This document shows, piece by piece, positions 33,239 to 43,435 of a stretch of 44,760 bases of DNA. The position numbers and the translations under genes are program-made. The number at the start of each line of letters is the position of its first letter. Within the stretch, counting starts at the first letter, position 1. Below the pieces are notes generated by a model that saw nothing but the letters and a program-made list of their open reading frames with translations, searched no databases and was not told where the DNA came from. Source of the stretch: Poteriospumella lacustris (lineage: Eukaryota > Sar > Chrysophyceae > Chromulinales > Dinobryaceae); contig SMOI01000262.1 of NCBI GenBank assembly GCA_008000375.1, positions 1 to 44,760 of the forward strand, given 5' to 3'.

Positions 33239-36200
33239 ATGAAAAAGACACAACGGGGCCCAGACTCGAAGGAGCTGGCTCGCAAAATCCCAATTCTTCA
33301 AACCATTATTCCCAAGCCACCCCTTAATGAAGATGGCGAAGAAGAGGTTCCAAAGAAACTAACGACTGAGAACATTGGATTCTTATTCTTGTCACGATTC
33401 GCCAAGCAACAGCAGGAAGAGGACGATGAAGACGAAGATGCACCAAAGGTGCGGGAGAAACAACATCGCACCGTCGAGCAAGAAGATTCAGTTCTCACAG
33501 AAGATCATAAATCAGTTGAATCGCAACATACGACGGTTGCCAATTCAGAAAAGAATCGTCGCTATGCTCTCGCCTTGGCCACCTTAGCTACCAAGGAGCA
33601 CAAACGCAAGGACATTGTTGAGAAAGGTGCGATTCAGGTGCTCACAGAGCTATCACTGTTGCACGACAAGCTCATTCAAGTCCGATGTGCATCCGCCTTC
33701 GCCTCGTTGAGTAACGAAGAAGACATCTGTCGACTAATGTTGGAAGCGAATGCACTGGCCATGATCACCTCACTGTCACAGAATTCAAACATTCGCGAAA
33801 TCAAAATTGACTGTTGCAAAGCCATCTGCAATCTCTGTGCCGTAGAGGGGTACGAACATCGATTGGTCAAAGACAGTGTGCCGTACACAGTCATGAACAT
33901 CTCGATGGCCGTGCCAGAAGTCTACCATGTCAGTTTGATGACATTGCTCAATTTATCCTGCGTCAGTGATCGCTACAACCGAATAGAAGACGTATCGGAA
34001 TCACTCTTCTATTTCTTCAATCAACCCGCGTTGAACATGGAACAAGAACTGTTGATGTTGCAGGGCTTCTGCAACTTGTCAGCGTTGCGCGGCAATCAAT
34101 TCCGTTTGGTGGAAGAAGGTGCCCTGAAAATTGTGGAACGGTATTACAAGTCACGGCATCATGATATGCGACGTATGGCCGTGGAGTTGTTGAAAAATTT
34201 CACGACGGATTCCAAAAGTCGGTTGAAGTTGCTGGAAATCGACATCATCTCGATCGTCCTCGAGATGTCCCATGACCCCGACGAAGAAATCCAAGCGGCT
34301 GTGGCCAAATGCTTCTTGTTTCTGTCCAAGGATGCATCGTTTCGACGGAAAATCGTGGAATCGGAAGCATTTATTTTGATTTTGGAGACGAGTCGTGGCG
34401 TATCGATGCGGGTGGAACTGGGTCGTATCTCGGCGAAAACGTTGAAAGTTCTTTGCGAAGACAAGAATCTCGCGCCGAAACTCATCGGTGATGGTATTGG
34501 TGTCGCCCTGGTGAATCTAATGAGTTCCGATGACCCCATCATTCAACAGTATTGCACCGAATCCCTCTGTGCCCTGTTCCAGACGAAGGATTGTCTCCAA
34601 ACTCTGATCGACCAAAACGCGCACGAGGTCATCGTTCGCTTGGCGAATTCTACGAGTGATTCGCTGACGATTGAATGGTGTTCCTTTGCGTTGTATCAAC
34701 TGACGGAGTCGAAAGTATGTTCGTATCATACGATGGAGACGCTCATTCTGCCATGTATTCTCCGTCTGTGTGAGGAAGGGTCCCAATTGACGAAGGCGTT
34801 TTGTTCGGGGGCCTTGGCGCATGCGACCTTGTCCAGCAAATTGGATTTCTTGGAAGCCATTCCGTTGTTGATTCGTATGCTCAACGAGACGACGCTGGAG
34901 TTGGAGGACGTGAAACGGTACTGTGCCCAAGCGTTGTTCAATTTGGCGCGCAAGGACGAGAACTGCAAGCGTATGTTGACGGAAGACGTGTTGACGCCCG
35001 TGGTGGCCTTGACCCAATACAAACAAACGAAGGTCATTTGCGCCGGTATCATCTCACGGTTATCCTTACACCCACAGTTCTACGACAAGTTTGCCGAGGG
35101 CAATGTCCTGAAAACGCTGTTGGAGTTGTCCAAGGTCGATGACCGGTTGACCCAACGGCGGGTGGTCGTCGCCTTGTCGAACTTGAGTCAGAACACGTTC
35201 TTACGGTCGAAACTCTTGGAATTGAATCCTATCGCGTACATCATCGCCTTGGCATCGGAACGAGATGAGTATCTGCGTCGAGGCTGCATTTCGATCGTGT
35301 GCAACATGTCGTATCTCGAGGGCAGCGAGGAGACCATTGTGAAGGCCGGTGTCATCCCCACGCTGATGATCACGTCGATGATCACGACCGATCAAGTGGA
35401 ATCGCGTATTATTTGCGTGAAAGCCTTGGTCAATCTCATGGCAGACCGCAACCTGTACAAGGGCATGGTCAAAGACGGGATCGTGTGGTCGCTGAGCAAA
35501 TTGGCGATGATTGAGAACGATGAACTCGTCGAAATGTGTGCGATGGCGCTGTGTCGTCTCTCGTTGGACTTTGCGCGATTGATGATTGGTTCACCAGTGA
35601 CCGTACAGACCATTCTACGTCTGTTGTCACGGGAGAACATGGCGTTGAAGAAGCCCGCGGCACGAACGATCACCAATATGTTGTTGGAAACCAACGAAGA
35701 AGACGAGAATTTCCGACGATTGGTCGTAGAGAACATGGCCCCGTTGACGTCGACGGACGATGAAGAATTGAATGAATTGTGTGTCATTTGCTTGTGCATG
35801 GCGTCTCAATCGGAAGCCTGTCGTACGACGATTGTGGAGCGGGAAATGATCAACAAAATCGTCGCGTCTGCCATCTTCTCGACGGACTCGACGATCTCCT
35901 TTGCGTATATCACGATGGTGAGCAACATCGCGAACAATGATCAAATGCGACCGAAGATTCTCGATGCCCAATTGATCGCCAAGTTTCAACGGATTTTGGA
36001 GAACAAAGACCCGATGTTGGATTTGGCGGTGGCGAAGGCGCTGTATTGCATGTCCTGTGCGCTCGAGAACATCCCCAAACTCGTGGCGCAGAATATCTTG
36101 CCGTTTATTCGAGAGCATTACACGTTCAACGACGAGAACAACCCCATGGTACCGGCGTTGAGCTCGCATCTCATCGCGTGCTTGTACAATCTCACGACGG

Positions 36201-38776
36201 AGAGCAGTGTGCATCATACGTTGGTCTGCAGCGGCATGATCACGATGCTGGTGTCGGCGTGGGAAGAAGCGAAGAAGGATCAGAAGATGAGTACGTTGAT
36301 CATTTTGGCGGTGTGTCATTTGGCCTGTGGCAAGACGAACTCGACCCGCATGGTGGACGAGGGGTGCACCCCGATTTTGACGTTCATCCACACGGCGATG
36401 ACGACGCCGGGCTATACGAATTACAAATACGGCGTCAACGAATACTTACGATGTTCGGCGGCCTTCCGCAACCTGTTGTCGGTCGTGGCCAATCAAAAGC
36501 GTATGATCGATGACGGTTGTTTGCCCGTCATCAGTCGATTGGCGACGTATTCACCGCATCGTGCGATGGGTATTTCCTCAATCAATTCCATCGCGTCGTC
36601 GAATGCTTCGATGGGCTCGATCTCGACGTCACAGGAAGTGAAACAAATCCGCGCGAATGGGGTCGCCGCGTTGAAGTCGTTGACGTACAACGCCGAGCTA
36701 CGCTCGACGATCTTGGAAGGCGAAGGCATCTCAATCATTATGGGCGAGATCCGCAAGGAGAGCGACATGACCATGCCCCAATCGTTGTTGAAGGAATTGG
36801 AAGCCGAATCGTGGGAGAACGGTGGACGGGCCAAGTTGAAAGATGGTCGTACCCGCGCGATGGCCCAGCCGCATACGTTGTTTATGGACTTTTTGAAAGG
36901 CGTTTCGGAGGTGACGTTGAATGTCTCGAAGAAAGACGTCGAATTGAAGAAATGCTTCGTCTCGGTGCATTTGGAAGATGGTTTCAGTTCCACGCAAAGC
37001 TCCATCAGTGGTGCCGCCGGTGGTGCGCCGGGTGCCATGGGTGGTGGAGGAGCTGGCGGGGTGCGTAGTGCGAGTCTGCGGATGTCCGCATCGATGTCGA
37101 ACAGCAGCCTGTTGAACACGGACGTCGCGAATGCCTTGACCGTCGCGGTCAATGCGACGCAGTCTCCCCCACCGTCACATTCCCCCAATACCCACGGTAG
37201 TTTATCCCCACCGAGTCCGATGAAAGCCACCGCTTCGGCGAAGAAACTGAAACTGCAGCGGATGGCGACCCAAGCGAATCTGGTGGGGCAGCCGTTGGAA
37301 GTGCAAGAACAAATGTTGATGATGGATTCCAACAGCACGAACTTCCTCGAAGACGACAACCTATCGATTCGTCGGTTGCAACCGAAAGAAGACCCCGATG
37401 ATGCGATGGGCTTGGAACCTGCGCGGTATCCCAAACGCACCATCGAAGTACGCGTCGACCCGAAGGTATTAATCGACCAGGTCGATGATGCATCTCCGTC
37501 GGGAAACAATTCAGTGAATGGCAATTACAACGTCAGTGGCTCTGGGTACGGAGAGAACTACTCCGAACGTGGTTATTCCTGGCAGAATTCGACCCCGACC
37601 AATGGCGGAACCGCGATCAATTCGACGCGGTCGAGCTACGATTTCCAACGGATCGGAAAGTCCCGTGACTCCGATGGCAACTTGGGCCCCCTCTTGAGCC
37701 ATTTCCGTGGATTGAACAGTGCAGGCAACAGTTTCTTGGTGCCGAATTCCTCACGGTCGAATGGAGCAGCCGAGGGCAACGAAGGCGGTGGCAACGGCAA
37801 CGGCAACGCCACTGGGCACCACCATCATCACCATCACCACCACCATCATCACCATCAACAGCAGCAGCAGCGGAAACAGCCACAACAGTCGCAGTCGTAT
37901 TCCGCCGATTCGAGCATCGCCAGCGGCGCAGAGTCCGCGACCACGCCACCGTTGTCACCCACCGGTGGCGCCTTGCGATCGCATCGTTCGGATCCAGCGA
38001 CATCCGCACGGCTTCCTTCGTATCCAGGGCACCATTACCCTGGCGGCCCGACGGCAGGAGCCGGTGCCGGGGGTGGCGTGCCGTTGATGAACGATGTCTT
38101 CCCCGGCACACCCGCGTACCAACAGCAGCAGATGGAGCAGTACACGCAATATCGCAAGGATTTAGCGACGTTGCAATTGCAAACGGCACAGTCGTTACCG
38201 GCGTTGCGGCCGCCGCAACAGTTGTCCGCGTCACCGAGCCAACCCACCAGCAAGGTGACCACCGCTCGGAATGCGAACAACAGTGCACGGGGAATGGTTG
38301 GCTCGCAATCGGCACAGCCCCTGGAGGCGTACAGTGCAAGAAACGGTACCCACAGCAACAGCAACAAGCCGCAATCAGCGAATGGCCAACGGTCCGGTCG
38401 ACCGTCGTTCACGAAGAACGGTCAGCTGCAACAGCAACAGCAGCTGCAGCAACAACAACAACCTCAGCGGTCGTCGTCGGGTCGTTTGTCTCCGTTGCGA
38501 TTGACCGGTGATTTGGTGGTGAATCCCACGCGACGGGGCCACTCGTCGCATCAACAGTCGCGGTCGCAGAAGTCGTTGTCCCATCCACATCCACCCGCAT
38601 CTCCACCGCGCTCACCGGGCGAAGACGACAAAATGATGTCGCTCGTTGCGATGATCAAGAAAGCGAAAGAACTGCAAGTCCGCGACGCGCAGTACAACAT
38701 CAAGAACCGTGTCGAGGTGCAAGAAAACCGCGTGGGCGAGCTCCTCGACAAATGGAAGGCGATCTCGCGCTTCTAA
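33239..38776 (+). CDS. Giant armadillo-repeat protein with His/Gln-rich tail
   Basis: Single-exon 1,845-residue protein, the largest gene here. Residues about 100-1190 are a continuous alpha-helical solenoid of roughly 42-residue armadillo-type repeats, seen in recurring units such as ALATLATKEHKRKDIVEKGA, ASAFASLSNEEDICRLMLEA and ALCRLSLDFARLMIG. The N-terminal 80 residues contain an acidic block (QQQEEDDEDEDAP). From about residue 1260 to 1790 the sequence is Ser/Asn/Gly/Pro/Gln-rich and probably disordered. It includes a run of 13 His followed by 5 Gln (37817-37870) and several further Gln runs. The last 50 residues are helical and charged (MMSLVAMIKKAKELQVRDAQ), as if conserved. Armadillo solenoids bind proteins, so a scaffold role is inferred. 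No orthologue is recognised. GC content rises along the gene. Confidence 0.88.
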   Translation: MKKTQRGPDSKELARKIPILQTIIPKPPLNEDGEEEVPKKLTTENIGFLFLSRFAKQQQEEDDEDEDAPKVREKQHRTVEQEDSVLTEDHKSVESQHTTVANSEKNRRYALALATLATKEHKRKDIVEKGAIQVLTELSLLHDKLIQVRCASAFASLSNEEDICRLMLEANALAMITSLSQNSNIREIKIDCCKAICNLCAVEGYEHRLVKDSVPYTVMNISMAVPEVYHVSLMTLLNLSCVSDRYNRIEDVSESLFYFFNQPALNMEQELLMLQGFCNLSALRGNQFRLVEEGALKIVERYYKSRHHDMRRMAVELLKNFTTDSKSRLKLLEIDIISIVLEMSHDPDEEIQAAVAKCFLFLSKDASFRRKIVESEAFILILETSRGVSMRVELGRISAKTLKVLCEDKNLAPKLIGDGIGVALVNLMSSDDPIIQQYCTESLCALFQTKDCLQTLIDQNAHEVIVRLANSTSDSLTIEWCSFALYQLTESKVCSYHTMETLILPCILRLCEEGSQLTKAFCSGALAHATLSSKLDFLEAIPLLIRMLNETTLELEDVKRYCAQALFNLARKDENCKRMLTEDVLTPVVALTQYKQTKVICAGIISRLSLHPQFYDKFAEGNVLKTLLELSKVDDRLTQRRVVVALSNLSQNTFLRSKLLELNPIAYIIALASERDEYLRRGCISIVCNMSYLEGSEETIVKAGVIPTLMITSMITTDQVESRIICVKALVNLMADRNLYKGMVKDGIVWSLSKLAMIENDELVEMCAMALCRLSLDFARLMIGSPVTVQTILRLLSRENMALKKPAARTITNMLLETNEEDENFRRLVVENMAPLTSTDDEELNELCVICLCMASQSEACRTTIVEREMINKIVASAIFSTDSTISFAYITMVSNIANNDQMRPKILDAQLIAKFQRILENKDPMLDLAVAKALYCMSCALENIPKLVAQNILPFIREHYTFNDENNPMVPALSSHLIACLYNLTTESSVHHTLVCSGMITMLVSAWEEAKKDQKMSTLIILAVCHLACGKTNSTRMVDEGCTPILTFIHTAMTTPGYTNYKYGVNEYLRCSAAFRNLLSVVANQKRMIDDGCLPVISRLATYSPHRAMGISSINSIASSNASMGSISTSQEVKQIRANGVAALKSLTYNAELRSTILEGEGISIIMGEIRKESDMTMPQSLLKELEAESWENGGRAKLKDGRTRAMAQPHTLFMDFLKGVSEVTLNVSKKDVELKKCFVSVHLEDGFSSTQSSISGAAGGAPGAMGGGGAGGVRSASLRMSASMSNSSLLNTDVANALTVAVNATQSPPPSHSPNTHGSLSPPSPMKATASAKKLKLQRMATQANLVGQPLEVQEQMLMMDSNSTNFLEDDNLSIRRLQPKEDPDDAMGLEPARYPKRTIEVRVDPKVLIDQVDDASPSGNNSVNGNYNVSGSGYGENYSERGYSWQNSTPTNGGTAINSTRSSYDFQRIGKSRDSDGNLGPLLSHFRGLNSAGNSFLVPNSSRSNGAAEGNEGGGNGNGNATGHHHHHHHHHHHHHQQQQQRKQPQQSQSYSADSSIASGAESATTPPLSPTGGALRSHRSDPATSARLPSYPGHHYPGGPTAGAGAGGGVPLMNDVFPGTPAYQQQQMEQYTQYRKDLATLQLQTAQSLPALRPPQQLSASPSQPTSKVTTARNANNSARGMVGSQSAQPLEAYSARNGTHSNSNKPQSANGQRSGRPSFTKNGQLQQQQQLQQQQQPQRSSSGRLSPLRLTGDLVVNPTRRGHSSHQQSRSQKSLSHPHPPASPPRSPGEDDKMMSLVAMIKKAKELQVRDAQYNIKNRVEVQENRVGELLDKWKAISRF
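37817..37870 (+). repeat. In-frame His13-Gln5 codon tract
   Basis: Thirteen mixed CAC/CAT codons are followed by CAA and four CAG codons within the armadillo gene. The codons are mixed rather than a pure triplet repeat, which suggests selection on the amino acids or an old expansion. Confidence 0.95.
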
Positions 38777-39228
38777 CGAGGCAACCCCACCACCACCACC
38801 ACTACCACCATCATCATCTGTATTCGTGCTGTGTATGTAACTAGTCTATTACAGTATCTCCTTTCGGGGGGGGGGGTGTGGGACGTCTACGGCGTACGAC
38901 GAGTGAATGAGTGAGCGAATAGAGTCGGCGCATACCGATGGGCCGGAAGGAGAAAACACAGAAAACAAAAAAAAAAGGGGGGGTTGAAGGAAGAGGAGAC
39001 GGGATTCGGTCGGATGCCCGCGAGGATGGGGCAGCGGCTGGGGCACGAGAGGTGGTCCGACGAGGGGGGCCACACTATCGCACCGTCCGACAAGCGCACA
39101 CATTCGCCATCGACAAGCGCCGCATGAAAATGAAAATTAATACACTACACACCACAGCAAGACAAAGAGAGTCCCTGTCGTCGGTCTATCCAGCGCGTTT
39201 GAGACGCCGAGCTACTGGTGCATTTCTT
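38777..39228. other. Convergent 3' intergenic region (armadillo / phosphatase), 452 nt
   Basis: After the armadillo stop comes a CCA-rich run (38787-38815), then an 11-base G run (38866-38876). Next is a purine-rich stretch (52 of 60 bases at 38941-39000, including A10G7). On the phosphatase sense strand the last part is therefore pyrimidine-rich and is probably its 3' UTR. No gene is visible. Confidence 0.6.
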
Positions 39229-40888
39229 TTAGTGTTTGGCGGCCGCAGCCCAGGGCTTCACCGTGAAGGAGTCGATGAGCTTGGCTCCGTCGAAGCTGGA
39301 GACGTAGTAGTCAAAGGTCAGCTCCGTCGCGCTGGCCGTTAAGATACCATAGCCAACGTCACTGGCACGTGCGGCAGACCACGCAGGCAATTCGCTGGGG
39401 AAGCCATCGTTACCCTCGCGGTTACCCGACGCACCTTGCACGACGTACACAGGCGCCGTGGGTGCATCGTAGTTCAAGCTCGTCGCCTGCGACTGATACA
39501 TCGGATAGGTGCGTTCGTAGCTGTGGATGTGGCCCTGGATCACCATGTTGACCTGGTACTTCATCAACAGATCCTCCGCCTTCGAGCGCAAGAGATCACC
39601 ACCGCCCGACGTGCAGCGATCCGAGTTGGAGCAGTACATGGGGCGATGGAAATGGAAGACGATGAAAGGAGTCTTCGTGCGATCCACACTGGCCAAATCC
39701 GCTTCCAACCACGAAATGAATTCGGGCGAGAAATTGGCAGTATCAATGGCTGTTTCCGAGTTACCCGCGATGAAATGGACCGGGCCCACGGTCCAAGAGT
39801 AGAACATACCATCGTGAGAACCGAATTGCAAATCATCGGAGCCCGCAATACGATGTTGTGCCAGCTTCTCCACCAATTCTTTATCACCAGGCATCAAGAA
39901 ACGATGCTTGTACGAGGTGAAATTGAACCAGAATTCGTGATTGCCGGGGGTCACCATGAAAGGAACCGACGACACCACCGATTGCATACGACGGAGGAAG
40001 ACGTCCCAGTGAGGCTCGTAGCCATCAGCATATGAAATATCACCAGAATGAATGATGGCATCAATCTTCTTAGCTTGAACCAACGACGCCAAGTTTGCCA
40101 TCGTGGCATTGGACTCGAAGTCCATATCCGCCAAAATCGCGTAACGCACAGGCGCAGTCGCCGATTCTTGTTCCGACGAGAGCGTCGTGAAAGACAAGGT
40201 CTCCGACCAACGCTCACCATTGCCAACACGGTAATAGTAAGTAGTGGAAGGCTTCAAATCGGTCATGATCGCACGGTGGATAGTACCATGCCAGCTGCCC
40301 GCCAAGTAGGTGGAGATGTCACCGTGGGTGAAGGAGGTCATGAAGTTCTTGGATTGTCCATACTGAACGACGGACAACTTGTCCGACAACGTCACCCAAG
40401 AAACACCCATCATGGTGTGGTCGTTGGCGACGTACGACAGATGCACCTGTTCCGGAGGGTCGTTGACACCACAGCAGTTCATCTGGCACTTGAAGATGAG
40501 AGCACAGATGCCATCAGGAATGGGCCACGCCAAATCTTCCATACCCTTGAAGATAGAAGGAGGGATTTGCACGTAAACGGCCGCCAATTCTTGGCAGAGC
40601 TTGACCTTGGCACGATCGCCCGGGTATTTGTCGATGCACTCCGTTTGCAAATTCGACAGAATCTCGGCAATGCTGAAGTCAGAAAAAAAATCGGTTACAG
40701 TCTCCATTAAATTACTCATCAATGGGAAATTAAAGTACTTACGAAGTAGCGTTGGACCACAAAGAGTTCAACTCGTTGACCTGCGTTTGACACGACAAGC
40801 ATTTCTCGCTCGTGTCAGGCACTGGGTCGGCAGAGATCAAGGCTCCAAAGGAGACCAAGACCAACAAAATCTTCACAAAGGACAGCAT
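39229..40888 (-). CDS. Saposin-B domain fused to purple acid phosphatase
   Basis: Predicted secreted or lysosomal 529-residue metallophosphoesterase. Exon 1 is 40888-40743, the intron is 70 nt (GTAAGT...TTCAG) and exon 2 is 40672-39229. The first exon encodes a signal peptide (MLSFVKILLVLVSFGALISA). Residues about 28-116 are a saposin-B domain with six correctly spaced cysteines (C30, C33, C61, C75, C105, C111), a membrane-lipid-binding fold. A fibronectin-like domain follows, then the phosphatase. Metal motifs are GDISYADG (259-266), GNHE (292-295), HFHRPMY (389-395) and GHIH (429-432). The first motif, usually GDxG, reads ADMD, keeping the ligand Asp. The architecture recalls acid sphingomyelinase, but the catalytic motifs are those of purple acid phosphatase. 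It probably hydrolyses phosphomonoesters, perhaps at membranes. The substrate is unknown. Confidence 0.92.
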
Positions 40889-41310
40889 GTTCTCGACCCT
40901 TTCGTCAAAATATTGGAAGTGAAAATCACTTCAAGAGTTGAAGACCAAGAGATTCTGCAGATTCTATCGGATTCGCCAGCAAACGACACGCGACGGCGCA
41001 AGCGAACTGCTGGCCAACAACGAAGCCTTGAAGTACATAAAACGGATTTTATATATCTACATATAATGATATTTGGCATGAAAGAACGTTCATGAAGCTT
41101 TTCCATCCATCATCGTCGTGTCGATGTCCAGTCGATCGATTGGTTTGCTTTGCCATTAGTTATTTGGTTCATTGGTCATTGGTAGTCCAGTAGATATTCA
41201 TTTGGCCTAAACACAGTCTTGATATCTTCGCAACGACCTTAGCCCCGTGTCTTACAGTTAATATTTGATGGAGATAGGTTACGAGGCACTCTTTTGTGAG
41301 ACAACTAGAA
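40889..41310. promoter_or_regulatory. Divergent intergenic spacer (phosphatase / SLC44), 422 nt
   Basis: This spacer holds the 5' flanks of two divergent genes. An AT-rich patch (TTTTATATATCTACATATAA) lies near 41048-41067. It could supply TATA-like elements on either strand but cannot be assigned to one gene. No coding frame is supported. Confidence 0.5.
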
Positions 41311-43161
41311 ATGACCGATTCCACTGATGATCAAGTGACTGGCGATATGTCGGTGACCTTGCTATGCTTGGTTTTCCTGGTCGTATTTGGTTTTATTATG
41401 TATTGTGCGGGAAACTTCGTCGCCTATTCATTTGTGAGACCACGTCAACGATCTCCTGATGCTGTCTTCGATCAGCACCAGAGAACCTTATCGGAACAGC
41501 TGTCGATCCCGCCGCTGTTTTCAGCGAAAATCAGTAATAACAATAGTGCAATCAATTCAAGCTTCTATTCTTGCTCGTCTGCATTGGTGGATGGATGGAA
41601 AGGCATTATCTTCTACGCAAATGCTTTGATCATTTTGGGCGTCGCCACATCGTCGATCGATTTCGACAAAATTTACGAAGAGCAAAAGCTGCTGTTGCTG
41701 TTCTCAGAACCGGCGCAGAACTTTCTGCCAGTGAAGTCATTCCATGTATCGACAATGTTTTTCATCTCTGTGTTTCTGTCAGTGCTATTGTTGGCGTTGT
41801 TGATTGTCAATGCCTTGCTTGACGATCGCCGAAACTTCATCGCCGATAGTGCCACATTAACGGCAGCGTTGTTCGGATTACTGTCGCTGTGTAGCTTCTA
41901 TTATCACATGTGGAAGCTATCGGTGATTTTCCTTCTTATTTTGGCCGTGTCCTATCGCTTCGTGGCTTCCGAAGCGCTGCAAGAGCATTCCACTTTCCCC
42001 ACGAAGCTGCTGCGCACCGCCGCCATTGCTTTGGGAGAGAATTTCCAAGGAATTTTGTCGGATAGCGTCATGGCACTGTTCTTTCAAGCCATTTGGGCTT
42101 TACTTTGCAGTATGGCTACCTATGCAGTTACCGTGCGATTCAATGTGCTCGAAGATGCAACGGATCAATCCAGCCAGCACGTCATTATTATCTCCATTTA
42201 CGTGTGGATTGCAATCAGCTTTTACTGGGGAATGGAATGCGTCAAAGACATTGTTGCGTTGACTACATCTGGAACCGTCATCAGCTGGGCCTTTCTTCCA
42301 CATCAGCCAGCGCCGGTTCGAGCGTCTTTCTTTCGCGCGACGTCGTCGTTGTTCGGATCCGTTTGCTATGGTAGTTTATTCCTTACGGTGGTACAGAATC
42401 TTCGACATCTGTTGTGGATCGTGCTGGCTTCTATGTTGACTGATGAGTTGTGTTCCTTGTGCGCGAGCTATACTTGGGTGGCCAGGTCGATTCTCGACTC
42501 ATTGGAACAGAACGTTGGTTTTTTGAACCGATATTCGTATGCTTACGTTGCGGGTCACGGCTATGATCTTCAAGGCGCAGGGAATCATGTATTAGACACG
42601 CTGGAACGCAAGAATGTGTTAGTTTTAGCCCAAGACGACGTCTTAGTGAGCTCTTTTTGGTTATGCACTATTTTTCTCACTACCGTGAGTGCAGGTGTTG
42701 GCGTAGCCATGACCGCCCTGTTCCTCTATCTCGATAATCAGTCGAAGGATATAGAATCGTCGACCGCTATCTTGCACCATGATTTGTCTCACATTGATGT
42801 GAACGTAGAAGGTGGAGTGCAAGTGGCTAATTCCTTAGTGGAAGAGGCGTCAGATGCGTTAGCCACCGTCTATCTGGTTGGTGCTGTATATGGTGCGCTG
42901 GTCGGATTCGCCGTGTCTTCGTTGATTATGAGCATGCTGGATATTGCGGTTGCCACAGTTTTAGTTTGTTTAGCAGAGGATTCCGAGGACATGGAGGTAC
43001 GGCACTAATGCTTTCTCATACCGTCGTTGAATCTAACGTTTTTGTTGGTGTAGAGACGGAATCGTCACTTGGCGGCCCTGCACGATGTAATGGAGGAAGC
43101 CAATATGACTCGCGGTGAAGGTGTGCCCTTGTTGTCGGATGACAGGGATGAGGAGTTGTAA
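41311..43161 (+). CDS. Choline-transporter-like protein (SLC44/CTL family)
   Basis: Predicted 597-residue multi-pass transporter. Exons are 41311-42996 and 43054-43161, separated by a 57-nt intron (GTACGG...GTGTAG). The ATG at 41311 was preferred over the non-ATG extension upstream. About ten hydrophobic segments are visible, the first near residues 15-40 (VTLLCLVFLVVFGFIMYCAG). The family signature lies in the C-terminal third: FLNRYSYAYVAGHGYDLQGA, then a cytosolic NVLVLAQDD segment and the last helices (SFWLCTIFLTTVSAGVGV and GAVYGALVGFAVSSLIMS), followed by a short charged tail encoded by exon 2. The large extracellular loop of animal CTL1 is absent, so it is closer in size to fungal Pns1. 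Family members carry choline or ethanolamine across the plasma or mitochondrial membrane; the substrate here is not proven. Its only intron is at the 3' end, unlike the other genes. Confidence 0.85.
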
Positions 43162-43435
43162 TTTTCCAGTTCATCTTTGAACCTCGAATGCTGTAAATAT
43201 TTCAAAGTAGCGGTAGTTGATCGCAGCACCCGACGGTCAGACCGCGAGTACCGCGTAGCGCGTACCCCAAACTCTCAGAAAGTGCGTTTCGTTGTGTGGC
43301 GTCAACCATCAATCCCAAATCAAGAGACCTCCTGCCAATCTCAAGTTGAGAATGGAACGGCGGGAATGATACCGCAAGTTACTTCGGACCGTTCAAAGAC
43401 TCTGCCACACTTGTATTCCGTAAATCCTATAAAAC

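Noticed and set aside
36493-37524. 343-codon antisense frame in the armadillo gene, and a 254-codon one at 35627-36391
   Set aside because: Both are antisense to a clearly coding region with conserved repeats. Codon bias leaves the opposite strand open, and neither has recognisable features.
40048-40710. 220-codon plus-strand frame antisense to the phosphatase
   Set aside because: The minus strand encodes metal-ligand motifs and cysteines in the right order, so the plus-strand frame is a shadow.
43428-43434. TATAAAA just before the dioxygenase ATG
   Set aside because: It lies 1-8 nt before the start codon, too close to act as a TATA box for that mRNA.
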